From contig CAWJCH010000003.1 in assembly GCA_963841205.1 (NCBI GenBank), positions 372,001-436,000 of the forward strand: 64,000 nt of DNA. The letters are read 5' to 3'. Made by a program: the position numbers and the translations under genes. The stretch comes from CAWAWP01 sp963841205. GTDB taxonomy: Bacteria > Chloroflexota > Ktedonobacteria > Ktedonobacterales > JADMIN01. The notes below the pieces were generated by a model, which made no database searches, was not told where the DNA came from, and saw only the letters and a program-made list of their open reading frames with translations. How positions within the stretch are numbered: position 1 is the first letter of the stretch; the number at the start of each line of letters is the position of its first letter. This document shows positions 43,430 through 50,998 of this stretch, piece after piece.

Positions 43430-43969
43430 CTACGACGGCTCGGCCAGCGGCGGCGGCGTCAGGTGGCCGCCCTCGTCGCCAAGCTCCGGCAGCGCGATGC
43501 CCTGCCCGCCAAGCACATAGGCGAGCTCGCCGCCGTGATGCAGATCGTGGCTCAGGATGCGCCACAGGATCCACTGGCGCGGCAGCGCGTAAAGCGTGCC
43601 CTGGTAGGTGAGCGGAAACGTCTCCGCCAGATCGGCGACGGTCCAGCGCGCCAGCCCCTCTTCGATCATCCGCCACGACGCTTCCAAACCGCGCACCAGC
43701 TCCGCCGGATCGTCCTCCACGGCATCGTTTCGGCCCCACTCGGCCACGCGCGCGGCAGGTACCGTGGCCTCCACCCCGAAGGTGCGGCTAAACCAGTCCA
43801 CGCGCCCCTCGGCGATGTGCCGCGCGATCTCGCCCGCCGAGCGCAGTTGCGGCGCCGCGCGCCAGCGCAGCTCATCGATCGTGCGCGGAGCCACACTCCG
43901 CACGATGGCAAGTTGATAGCCGTCCCACCCATCATAGACGCCCCGAAGTGACTGCGGATCGCTTGCCAT
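43430..43969 (-). CDS. DinB-family protein
   Basis: A 179-residue four-helix-bundle protein. Metal-ligand type residues are in LRSAGEIARHIAEGRVDWF and WILWRILSHDLHHGGELAYVLGG, matching the first and third His positions of DinB proteins. GGAGGAGACC lies just before the ATG. It is the second DinB-like gene in the window (the first is at 3114). DinB proteins in thiol-rich lineages are often S-transferases; the substrate is unknown. Confidence 0.85.
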   Translation of the reverse strand: MASDPQSLRGVYDGWDGYQLAIVRSVAPRTIDELRWRAAPQLRSAGEIARHIAEGRVDWFSRTFGVEATVPAARVAEWGRNDAVEDDPAELVRGLEASWRMIEEGLARWTVADLAETFPLTYQGTLYALPRQWILWRILSHDLHHGGELAYVLGGQGIALPELGDEGGHLTPPPLAEPS

Positions 43970-44433
43970 GCAGGTCTCCTCCGCGCTCGGCGCAACATGA
44001 TCGTGCTAGAACTGCTGTCCTCTCACAGCGTACCGCGTGCGGCTCGGTCGCGCACACTGGGGCAACTGGCCCCGACCGAAAGGGCTCCATCGGAAGTCCT
44101 ATCGTAGAGATGCATCCGCCGACTGCACAGTATTCTGCCCGGTGCCTGCGCTTGTCCCCCGTTGTAGTGGGAATGCAGCTTCGCCCGCGCGCAAGGGGTC
44201 CGTCCACCTGAAGGGGAAGCAGAAAGCTGATGGCCTGCATCCTAGGAAGATCCCCGATTCTGTTCAGCCTGAACTGCGGCATGTGAGCCTCGCATCACCT
44301 CTTGCTGAATTTGAATTCATGTTCTGTACTCCCTCCTAACCACTGGCGGTGAGCCTGAACACGGCGCCGCGCATCCCCCACCCGGGCGTGCGCGGCGCTT
44401 CCTCGTTTCCGAAGCCGGCCAACTCGCCGCATA
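43970..44433. other. About 460 bp with no supported gene
   Basis: Short open frames on both strands lack motifs and ribosome sites. The region probably holds the promoter of the DinB gene and the start of the next transcript; no clear boxes were found. Confidence 0.4.
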
Positions 44434-44434
44434 T

Positions 44435-44461
44435 AAGATTCGCCGTGGCCTTCAGGCCACG
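44435..44461. repeat. Dispersed repeat, CGTGGCC-TTCA-GGCCACG stem
   Basis: A 7-bp stem with a TTCA loop, preceded by GATTCGC. It matches the copy at 36941 and, in inverted orientation, the one at 54523-54547. It lies 34 bp before a start codon. Confidence 0.7.
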
Positions 44462-44494
44462 ATGCATCTCCTCCCAGCCGAAAGGATATCCCCC

Positions 44495-45344
44495 ATGTCC
44501 GCCGCCCTCGCCACCGATCCCATCGCCGACCCCGCCGCCCTCCACGCCACTCCCGCCGCCCTCCATGCCACTCCCGCCGCCCAGCGCCGCCGCTCCCTGC
44601 AGGACCGCGCCTGGGAGCTCGCCTGCCAGGGCCTGCGCGCCCGCCATCGCCGACGCCCTCGGCGTGCCGGAGCGCACCGTCCGCGCCTGGCTCGCCGCCA
44701 TCCGCCGCGAGGTCGCCCAGGAGCTGCGCGAGCGCGAGGCCGACGAGCTCCTCCTCGCCGTCGAAGCCGTCCGCCACGTCGCCGTCGCCGCCTGGGCCGC
44801 CTACGAGCGCGAGGCCGACCGCGAGCTCGCCGACGCTACCGATCCCAAACTCGCCCGCCGCGCCGGCCCGGCCCTCCGCTACCTCATCCTCGCCCTCGCC
44901 GATCTCGCTGGCGACCCCGATGATTTCCCCACCGATTCGCAAAATCCGGCAGGATCGGCAGAAATCGCCGCCATCCGTACGACCGCCACGACCGCGAACA
45001 CCACGCATTCCCGAAATCCTGCAGAATCGGCACCACGCTCCGCCCTCGCGCCGCAACCCTCGCCCGACGCCCCCCTCCGGGGCGGGGAAGGCGGGGCCCC
45101 TCACGAGTGGGGAGTTGGCCGGGGGGTAGGTTCGCCAAAATCGGCACCCCCCGACACCACCGCCGCTCCCGAGCCCGCGCGGGCCGGCTTCGTGGCCGCC
45201 AGGCCCCCGGTCGCGGCCTCGGCCGCCAGCCACCTTCCGCAACCTTCGCAGACCCGGCAAAAACGGCAGAATCGGCAGAAACCTCGTCCGTCCCGACGTT
45301 ACCCCGTCCGCGCCACCTTCATCCTAAAAGCCCCAACCAGATGA
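44495..45344 (+). pseudogene. HTH-domain protein with one frameshift
   Basis: The ATG at 44495 has AAAGGA upstream and opens a frame of about 48 codons rich in Ala and Pro (DPAALHATPAALHATPAAQRRRSLQDRAWELACQGLR). At about 44637 the frame shifts. Continuing in the next frame gives a clear HTH (PAIADALGVPERTVRAWLAAIRREV), a helical region to about residue 130, and a low-complexity tail with repeated NPAGSAE/NPAESA motifs to 45344. One extra G after CTGCGC explains the break. It may be a DNA-binding protein of a mobile element. The tail overlaps dispersed G/C-rich repeats and may not be real coding sequence. Confidence 0.62.
45056..45126. repeat. G/C-rich repeat within the tail of the HTH gene
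   Basis: Contains CCCCCCTCCGGGGCGGGG and, at its end, GGCCGGGGGGTAGGTTCG, similar to the G-rich blocks near 5359 and 38040. Confidence 0.45.
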
Positions 45345-45373
45345 ATCCGCGTTCCTCCGGCATCGCCGCCGCG

Positions 45374-45402
45374 TTGACACCCGCCAGCATGCATGCTATC
45401 GT
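45374..45402 (+). promoter_or_regulatory. Promoter TTGACA-N17-TATCGT upstream of the LysE gene
   Basis: A perfect -35 box (45374-45379) with a 17-bp spacer and TATCGT at 45397-45402. It begins a leader of about 190 bases. An 8-bp dyad (45395-45417) covers the -10 box. Confidence 0.72.
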
Positions 45403-45417
45403 CACCGCAACGATAGC
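45395..45417. promoter_or_regulatory. Operator-like dyad GCTATCGT-N7-ACGATAGC
   Basis: Perfect 8-bp arms over the -10 box and start site of the LysE promoter. A repressor bound here would block initiation. Confidence 0.55.
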
Positions 45418-45437
45418 CGAGCACGCGGAGAGCACGC

Positions 45438-45503
45438 ATGCCGCCGACGCCCCGCCACCATTTCACCACCAGCCAGCAGCAGCCGGACCACAGGTCTGGC
45501 TAA
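45438..45503 (+). CDS. Leader peptide of the LysE attenuator (21 codons)
   Basis: ATG at 45438 with GGAGAG five bases upstream (45427-45432), TAA at 45501. The 21-residue peptide begins MPPTPRHHF and contains three consecutive Gln codons (CAG, 45474-45482) just before the first attenuator stem. Its last codons cross that stem. It is too short to be a protein of its own. It probably serves as a ribosome-position sensor for the downstream exporter gene. Confidence 0.7.
   Translation: MPPTPRHHFTTSQQQPDHRSG
45482..45500 (+). promoter_or_regulatory. Attenuator arms 1 and 2
   Basis: Arm 1 GCCGGACC (45482-45489) pairs with arm 2 GGTCTGGC (45493-45500, one G-U pair). Arm 2 can instead pair with arm 3 GCCGGACC (45539-45546), which would prevent the terminator from forming. 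Confidence 0.7.
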
Positions 45504-45536
45504 CCGCGCGTGTGCGCTTCACCGCCCGCGACGATG

Positions 45537-45568
45537 CCGCCGGACCCTTTGAGGTCCGGCGGTTTTTT
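45537..45568 (+). terminator. Attenuator terminator just upstream of lysE gene
   Basis: A 10-bp perfect stem CCGCCGGACC/GGTCCGGCGG with a 6-base loop and six T, ending 28 bp before the LysE ATG. Inside it, arms 3 and 4 repeat the sequence of arms 1 and 2 of the leader. Confidence 0.9.
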
Positions 45569-45596
45569 CATTGGCTCGACACCACGGGAGATCATC

Positions 45597-46211
45597 ATGC
45601 TGAGTTTCTGGCTAAGCGGACTGCTCCTTGGCCTCTCCATCGCCGCGCCGGTCGGGCCGATCGGCGTCCTCTGCATCCGCCGCACCCTCTCCGACGGGCA
45701 GCTCGTGGGCTTCGTCTCGGGCCTCGGAGCCGCCAGCGCCGACGCCTTCTACGGCGCGGTGGCCGCCTTCGGCCTCACCGCCATCTCCGCTTTCCTGATC
45801 GGCGCGCGCCTCCTGATCCACCTCCTCGGCGGCGCATTCCTCTGCTACCTCGGCATCCGCACCTTCAACGGTGCCCCCTCCGACCGCGCCGCGCGAGGCG
45901 GGGGACGCGGGCTGCCGGGCGCCTACGCCTCCACCCTCGGCCTCACGCTGACCAACCCAGCAACTATCCTCTCATTCGCCGCGATCTTCGCGGGGCTCGG
46001 CCTTGCGCAGGGCAGGGGCTACAACTCGGCGGTCTGGCTAGTGCTCGGCGTCTTCTGCGGCTCCGCCAGTTGGTGGCTCCTGCTCAGCTGTGCCGTCAAC
46101 CTGCTGCGCGCCCGCATCGGCCCGCGCCAGTTGCGCTGGGTCAACCGCGGCTCCGGCGTCATCCTGTTCGCCTTCGGCCTCGTCGCGCTCGTGACCGGCC
46201 TGCCCGGCTAG
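45597..46211 (+). CDS. LysE/RhtB-family exporter
   Basis: A 204-residue inner-membrane exporter with five to six helices. The family start GLLLGLSIAAPVGPIGVLCIRRTLSDG is intact, followed by GFVSGLGAASADAFYGAVAAFG and a later LTNPATILSFAAIFAGLGL, the 'NPK/NPA' motif region. Family members export basic or neutral amino acids and related toxic compounds. GGGAG precedes the ATG at 45597. The gene has its own promoter, an operator-like dyad, a leader peptide and an attenuator, so its expression is tightly controlled. The cargo is not known. Confidence 0.9.
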   Translation: MLSFWLSGLLLGLSIAAPVGPIGVLCIRRTLSDGQLVGFVSGLGAASADAFYGAVAAFGLTAISAFLIGARLLIHLLGGAFLCYLGIRTFNGAPSDRAARGGGRGLPGAYASTLGLTLTNPATILSFAAIFAGLGLAQGRGYNSAVWLVLGVFCGSASWWLLLSCAVNLLRARIGPRQLRWVNRGSGVILFAFGLVALVTGLPG

Positions 46212-46453
46212 CCCTCGGTGTCCCGGCGCTGCCTTCCGCTCGTTAGCGGAGCCTCCGCCCGCTCGTTCCCGCCACGTCCGGCGCCATCCTCAAGCGCGCC
46301 CATCGTCAGAGAAAGCAGCGCCTCTTGGCCTAGTACCGACGACTGCCGCGAGAAATGGAAGGCCGCTGCCCTGCCATGACCCCATACCCTCTCCACAAGC
46401 CGCCCGAAAGGTGCACCTCAGATCCCCTCGGCCCGCCGGCCCGGGCATGGCGT

Positions 46454-46849
46454 TCACGATGCCAGCACATCGGTGCGGGCATGACGGCAGGCGTCGCCCA
46501 CAAGGTCCACGATCTCTCCGTGAGAAAAGTTGACGAGCACCGTTCCGAGCGGCGGCTCGCGCGTGGCGAGGAACTCGGCCGGCTCTGGACCTTGCGGCAC
46601 CACGACGGCGTTCAAAAGGCTCTCGCGCAGCGGCATGCCCAGCAGGGTGACGAGGACGCGCAAGGGCTCGTCGAGCGACGCGAGGTCCAAAATGCCCAGT
46701 ACGATCGCAGCCGGCGGCACGCGCACAATGGCGAGGTACTCGGCCAGATCGCTCACGAAGCGGATCGCGAACTCGTCGCAGGCGCCGGCGACCCACCGCG
46801 CGAGTTGACCGCGCCTTCGCCTGCGCCGCGCGAGGATGACCACTGTCAT
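46454..46849 (-). CDS. Hypothetical protein, possibly receiver-like
   Basis: A 131-residue protein with GGAGGTGGGACC before the ATG at 46849. It begins MTVVILARRRRRRGQLARW, with six consecutive Arg residues. Alternating hydrophobic strands and helices (FAIRFVSDLAEYLAIV, AAIVLGILDLASL, LRVLVTLLGM, LLNAVVVPQG) give an alpha/beta pattern like a degenerate receiver, with Asp in the expected place (LGILDLAS). The upstream acidic pair of a true receiver is missing. Function unknown. Confidence 0.55.
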   Translation of the reverse strand: MTVVILARRRRRRGQLARWVAGACDEFAIRFVSDLAEYLAIVRVPPAAIVLGILDLASLDEPLRVLVTLLGMPLRESLLNAVVVPQGPEPAEFLATREPPLGTVLVNFSHGEIVDLVGDACRHARTDVLAS

Positions 46850-47421
46850 GGTCCCACCTCCTCCGTGTCCCAGCGCCACCCATCCAAACGGACTGAATGT
46901 GACCCTTTGACTTTCCTCAACCGTCTAGTAGGTGTCTCACCCTGTAAGAGAGGGAGTGCGAAACGCGACCCAATTGGTAAAATCACCAGAATAATCTTGC
47001 GTGCTCGCCGTGTCGAAGTTGTTGATGTGGCCGCGTAGATGGTGTTGTGCCAAATGGGTTGCTAATGTGAGTTCCAACCGAATACTTGCGTACATATGAG
47101 ACGATGGTCAGGCAATCGCGTTCATGCATACCGGTTGCCTCCAAAACGATACGGCCGTTGCGCACCCCATCAAAGGGCTGACCCCGCGACGCCATGGTAC
47201 GGTATGTGCAATCAAGCCCACCGCCTGGGGCTGTGAAAACTAAATACTTGTGGTATACTAAATGAAATAGATGGCACATACCACGCGTGTCGATATGCGT
47301 ACAGTATAGGCAAAAATTCGAAAAGTCAAACTCTTTCCCTCTGCTTTGATGTCGCGAGCGCGGTAGCGTAGGCTTTCCAGGCAGATGTGCCCGAGTATCA
47401 AGATGTGGGGGTGCCGGTGTG
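46850..47421. other. About 570 bp of sparse, AT-richer DNA with an extended -10 site
   Basis: No gene is supported. An extended -10 (TGGTATACT, 47251-47259) lies about 160 bp before the next gene and could drive it. Local AT content is higher than in the flanking genes, which may mark acquired DNA. Confidence 0.4.
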
Positions 47422-47901
47422 ATGAAGCAAGAGGAGCCGGAGAATCACGCCTTGGAAGCGGAGGAGGCACCCAATTCCCCAGAGGAGGACGCTCCGACGT
47501 CGGCTGGGAGTCCGCCACATTACTTCGGGCACGCGCTGAGGCAGCTACGCGAGTCCTACTTTGAGCGGTCGTATCGCCAGCGCAACACCACTGCGGGCGC
47601 CTCGGTGTTGCAAGAGAAGGTCAGCATCTCGAAGGTGGTCACATGCCTGAAGGAGAAGGATGTACATCTGACCGCGGCGGCGCTCAGCGCTATGGAAAAC
47701 GGGCAAATCTTCCCCAAGGATGGCACCGCCTTCGTCGATGCGGCGGCGATCTGTCTCAACTTAACGCCCTGGCAACGCGATGAAGTGAAAAGGCGTCTGG
47801 CCTACGACGTCCTCTACGTGCGATTCGGCGCCGGGGTGAGCGCCGTGCTGCCCTACGAACCGATCGAAGACATCACCAAGGACGAGCCCGCTGCAAGGTA
47901 G
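47422..47901 (+). CDS. XRE-like helix-turn-helix protein
   Basis: A 159-residue protein. Residues about 35-130 fit a lambda-repressor-like fold: FGHALRQLRESYFE at the start, a KVVTCLKEKDVHLTAAALSAMENGQIFPKDGTAFVDAAAICLNLT helical core, and a closing amphipathic helix. The N-terminal 33 residues are acidic and disordered. The recognition helix is poorly conserved, so DNA binding is probable rather than certain. It is followed by two more small genes of unknown function on the same strand. Start GTG at 47419 is also possible. Confidence 0.6.
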   Translation: MKQEEPENHALEAEEAPNSPEEDAPTSAGSPPHYFGHALRQLRESYFERSYRQRNTTAGASVLQEKVSISKVVTCLKEKDVHLTAAALSAMENGQIFPKDGTAFVDAAAICLNLTPWQRDEVKRRLAYDVLYVRFGAGVSAVLPYEPIEDITKDEPAAR

Positions 47902-48096
47902 GACCGTCGACGATCTGGAAGGGAACAAAGCAAAGCACGCAGACTAGCTCTTTGGTACTTCCCACGCTGTCATACGATTTAACGCCCCCTTGACATCCCT
48001 CCCGACTGCAGGTACCATCCCTCTCATTGCAACGGCATGCTCGTGCAATGGTAGAGGGGACAACGATGTCGAGGGGCGTCGAATCGGGGGGGTCGC

Positions 48097-48498
48097 ATGC
48101 TCTCCCGTAGGCCGCCTCGATCCGATTTCGCGACCACCCTCGAGACATGTATGGGGGCTGCAGGAGTGACCACTAAGGCGCTCGCCACCCATCTCAGCGG
48201 CACACTTGGCGTCGAATTTCTCGACGAATACGTGCCTGACGTGTCCATTCCGAACGGGAGACCGTTGCTCGGCAGGTATGAAGATTTTGTGGAGCGATTG
48301 CTCCATCTCCGCGGCACCACCGAGTTTCCCGTTCAGGAAGCTCACAACACGAAGCCAATCCGACAAAGCCTGCTGCTCGTCAACGCAATTGCAGATTGTT
48401 TGTCCCGTTCGGCGAGAGGTCACACGGATCACCGGGTACAGCTGCAGAAGGCATTAGCCGCCCATGAGTTGACACGGTTCAACCTGAAGTTGCCCTGA
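48097..48498 (+). CDS. Hypothetical protein, possible HTH
   Basis: A 133-residue protein with GGGGGG before the ATG. The first half (LETCMGAAGVTTKALATHLSGTLGVEFL) could be a small HTH; the second half (RYEDFVERLLHLRG…QSLLLVNAIADCLSRSARG) is helical. I recognise no family. It lies 195 bp after the XRE-like gene and 53 bp before the next gene, all in one direction. Confidence 0.5.
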   Translation: MLSRRPPRSDFATTLETCMGAAGVTTKALATHLSGTLGVEFLDEYVPDVSIPNGRPLLGRYEDFVERLLHLRGTTEFPVQEAHNTKPIRQSLLLVNAIADCLSRSARGHTDHRVQLQKALAAHELTRFNLKLP

Positions 48499-48551
48499 CC
48501 CGCTGTGTCGTGGCGGGCCAAGGAGATGTGCCCGCTGCCAAGGAGGCCCAA

Positions 48552-49205
48552 GTGCACATCTCAGTCGGCAATCATGGTTCCCAGCAGACAACGTCCTCGC
48601 CGTCCTCGCCGTCCTCGCAACGTATAGCCGCAGGTGAAGTGCACGACGCGTTAAGGTCGACGCCGATCCCTTCAACAGGTGATGGAAAAACTGGTGAATC
48701 TACGCTCGCCCGCCCAGGGTCGGCGCCACCCGCCGTGCGCCTAACGAAGGTCCAATCGGCGAGGCTCGCCGACTTCTCCGAACGCCTTGCGCGCGCGCTT
48801 CTCGTCATCGGGAATGTTCTCCGGGCGCACGACGCCAGCGCACTGGCCGCCCTTGCGTCGCAGTGCGAGGACAACGCGGACGCGTTAAGCTCGGCATCAA
48901 GAAACAGGGTCGATTTCCACCTGCTCGCCAGAGGAATACGGACGGCGGAGAAGTCTCTCATCGCCATGGGCGGCAATCCCACCTCTCCGAAGATGAGCCG
49001 CGGAGGCCTGTTCCGCAGACGTGCGGCCCAGCGTGTCGAGGGTGTCTCGCTCGAGAGCAAGATGCTCCAACAACTGTATCGCGACGAAGCTGTGCTGCAG
49101 AGGTTTCTCAAGAAGTCCGGTTATCCCGTCGCACCCTACGAAACGGCGACCGACACGCCCGCCCAGGTAGCGCCGCGAGATATTGCCGTCGGGGCCGCGT
49201 CGTGA
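48552..49205 (+). CDS. Hypothetical protein with Ser/Pro-rich N-terminus and helical core
   Basis: A 217-residue protein. AGGAGG lies five bases before the GTG at 48552; a GTG at 48510 lacks such a site. Residues about 1-60 are low-complexity (HISVGNHGSQQTTSSPSSPSS), and residues about 60-175 are helical (VQSARLADFSERLARALLVIGNVLRAHDASALAALASQCEDNADALSSAS…). I do not recognise it. Its neighbours are an XRE-like protein and another unknown. It may be a small accessory cassette. Confidence 0.5.
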   Translation: MHISVGNHGSQQTTSSPSSPSSQRIAAGEVHDALRSTPIPSTGDGKTGESTLARPGSAPPAVRLTKVQSARLADFSERLARALLVIGNVLRAHDASALAALASQCEDNADALSSASRNRVDFHLLARGIRTAEKSLIAMGGNPTSPKMSRGGLFRRRAAQRVEGVSLESKMLQQLYRDEAVLQRFLKKSGYPVAPYETATDTPAQVAPRDIAVGAAS

Positions 49206-49665
49206 CGGCGGTGGCTGGCCCTCGCAACCCTCGCTTTGCGTGACGAGCAACTCGCCTCCGCGCCTCACATCCGCTGATCGCACTGAAGGTCTTGCGGCAA
49301 CGGAGAGGGCCGAATCGCGGTCCTTGCGACACCCATCGGAACGCGCCCTACGTGTTGAGGTGCAGTTTTGAGGCGCAGTTCGCGTACCAGTCTGCCATAG
49401 CAGGCCGTGCTGGGTTGTTGTCGCTCCCGCCCAGCGCAAAGGCCCACGTCCAAATACCGGGGAGAAATCGGTATCACCTCACAAAGGCTCACTGAAATTG
49501 GGGCCTGTCCTGGCCCTGCGGCGCAACGGCGAACGATACAGTGTATACACGGTGCAAGGCCCCGTCACGGCGCATGCCGGTCCAGCGCCAGAGCGCAGTG
49601 GCGATCTGGCTCGTGCCCACGATTGCGCTCCATGCATACTGACCGGCCGACGAGGGAATCGTGCG
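49206..49665. other. About 460 bp without a supported gene
   Basis: No convincing frame. A perfect palindrome GTGTATACAC lies at 49541-49550, similar to the core of the GntR operator at 19390, and could be a regulator site. Confidence 0.4.
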
Positions 49666-49917
49666 TCAGGACACCGAAGAGGGTGAGGTCGCCGGGGGAT
49701 CGCTCGCCGGGAAGGATTCCGCCGACGCCTCCGAGACGGGATCATCGTCCTCCGGGCCGAGCGCCGATCCATCGCCGAAGTCGGCGTGCTGCGTCTCCTC
49801 CCCCTCGTGGATCTTCCGCGCGCGTTCGTCCTCGCGCCGCTGGTCGTCGAGTGCGTGCCGCGCCGCACCCGCCTGATCGCCCGAATCCGCCTGTTGCTCG
49901 CGCTGCTGATCGCCCAT
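49666..49917 (-). CDS. Small acidic protein with ESFPASDPP motif
   Basis: An 83-residue, very hydrophilic protein (GDQQREQQADSGDQAGAARHALDDQRREDERARKIHEGEE…) that ends in DPVSEASAESFPASDPPA. This C-terminal motif occurs in many small uncharacterised bacterial stress-type proteins. GGAGGGG precedes the ATG at 49917. It has no visible enzyme residues and is probably disordered. Confidence 0.65.
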   Translation of the reverse strand: MGDQQREQQADSGDQAGAARHALDDQRREDERARKIHEGEETQHADFGDGSALGPEDDDPVSEASAESFPASDPPATSPSSVS

Positions 49918-50140
49918 GGCGAGTGTTCCCCTCCGTTCACGTTCCCTCGAAGCATTCAGTTGTTGCCCATCGTTGGCGACAGGCGCACGCCGCGTGCCAC
50001 CGACGCCGCCGCGGACGCAGGGGACTAGCATGGCGTGATATTAAGTGGCATCAAGGTTGCACAGGAGGCGATTGAAGTGCGGTGCCTCGCCGCCTATCTT
50101 CCCTGGATGGGGGCACAGCCGTAGACTGGAGCATAATCCT

Positions 50141-50908
50141 ATGGATACCTACACCACGCGCATCGAGACGCAGCTCCGCGAACAGCATCATGGCGCGGTC
50201 GCCGTCGCCGAGCAGGAGGGCACGATCCTCCTCAGTGGACGCGTCCCCTCCGAGCACGATCGCGAGGCAATCGAGCGGATGGCGCGCGACCTCGCCGACG
50301 GTATGCCCGTCGTCAACTTGATCGAGGTCGAGCGGACGGCAACAGGCTTCGCGCTGGACGAGATCCACGACGAGACCGTGGAGGACAACACGCCCGTGGA
50401 AGAGCTGGGCGACAGCGCGCTCGACTCGCTCGCGGGTGACGCCGGCAGCGACGGCGCGGACGAGATCCTCGACCCAAGCATCGAAGCAGTGCCGCTCGAC
50501 ACCAACGAGATCGACGCGGTGGGCGACGAGGAGTACGACGACCTGGCCGAGCCCGAGGATGACCCCGCCTATTTCGCGCCAACCGATCCGGTGCTAGGCA
50601 GGAACGCGGCGGGCGACGTCGACGTGCTCGGCGGCTTCGCGCCCACCTCGCTGACCGGCGAGACGGTGGACCCCTCGGTGGAGGATCGGCTCCTCGGCGA
50701 CGAGGCGCTGGCCGATGCCGTGCGGCGCGAGCTGCGTGAGGACGCCAGCACCACCGATCTCGTCCTGGAAATCCTGGTGGAGCGCGGCGTCGTGCACCTG
50801 CGCGGCACCGTGCCCGACCTTGAAGACGCCGACAACGCCGAATCCGTCGCCTCCACCGTCCCCGGTGTTCGCGACGTCATCGACGAGACCGACGTGCAGG
50901 GCTTCTAG
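50141..50908 (+). CDS. Protein with two BON domains
   Basis: A 255-residue, strongly acidic protein. A BON domain lies at about residues 5-65 (TRIETQLREQHHGAVAVAEQEGTILLSGRVPSEHDREAIERMARDL) and a second at about 190-252 (LADAVRRELREDASTTDLVLEILVERGVVHLRGTVPDLEDADNAESVASTVPGV). The linker of about 120 acidic residues contains PLDTN, also seen in the YflT-like repeat protein at 40092. BON domains bind phospholipids or protect membranes under stress. No signal peptide is seen, so the location is unclear. Confidence 0.87.
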   Translation: MDTYTTRIETQLREQHHGAVAVAEQEGTILLSGRVPSEHDREAIERMARDLADGMPVVNLIEVERTATGFALDEIHDETVEDNTPVEELGDSALDSLAGDAGSDGADEILDPSIEAVPLDTNEIDAVGDEEYDDLAEPEDDPAYFAPTDPVLGRNAAGDVDVLGGFAPTSLTGETVDPSVEDRLLGDEALADAVRRELREDASTTDLVLEILVERGVVHLRGTVPDLEDADNAESVASTVPGVRDVIDETDVQGF

Positions 50909-50998
50909 CCGCGGATTCGACGCCGCGCACGCCACCGCCATCACGCCGCCCGTGCTGTAGGGGCGCGGCATGCCGCGTCCGTTCGCCCCGCTGCCTGC

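Noticed and set aside
45404..45596. A lysine or other known riboswitch before the LysE gene
   Set aside because: The leader is short and built from a peptide ORF and two repeated stems. I saw no aptamer core that I recognise.
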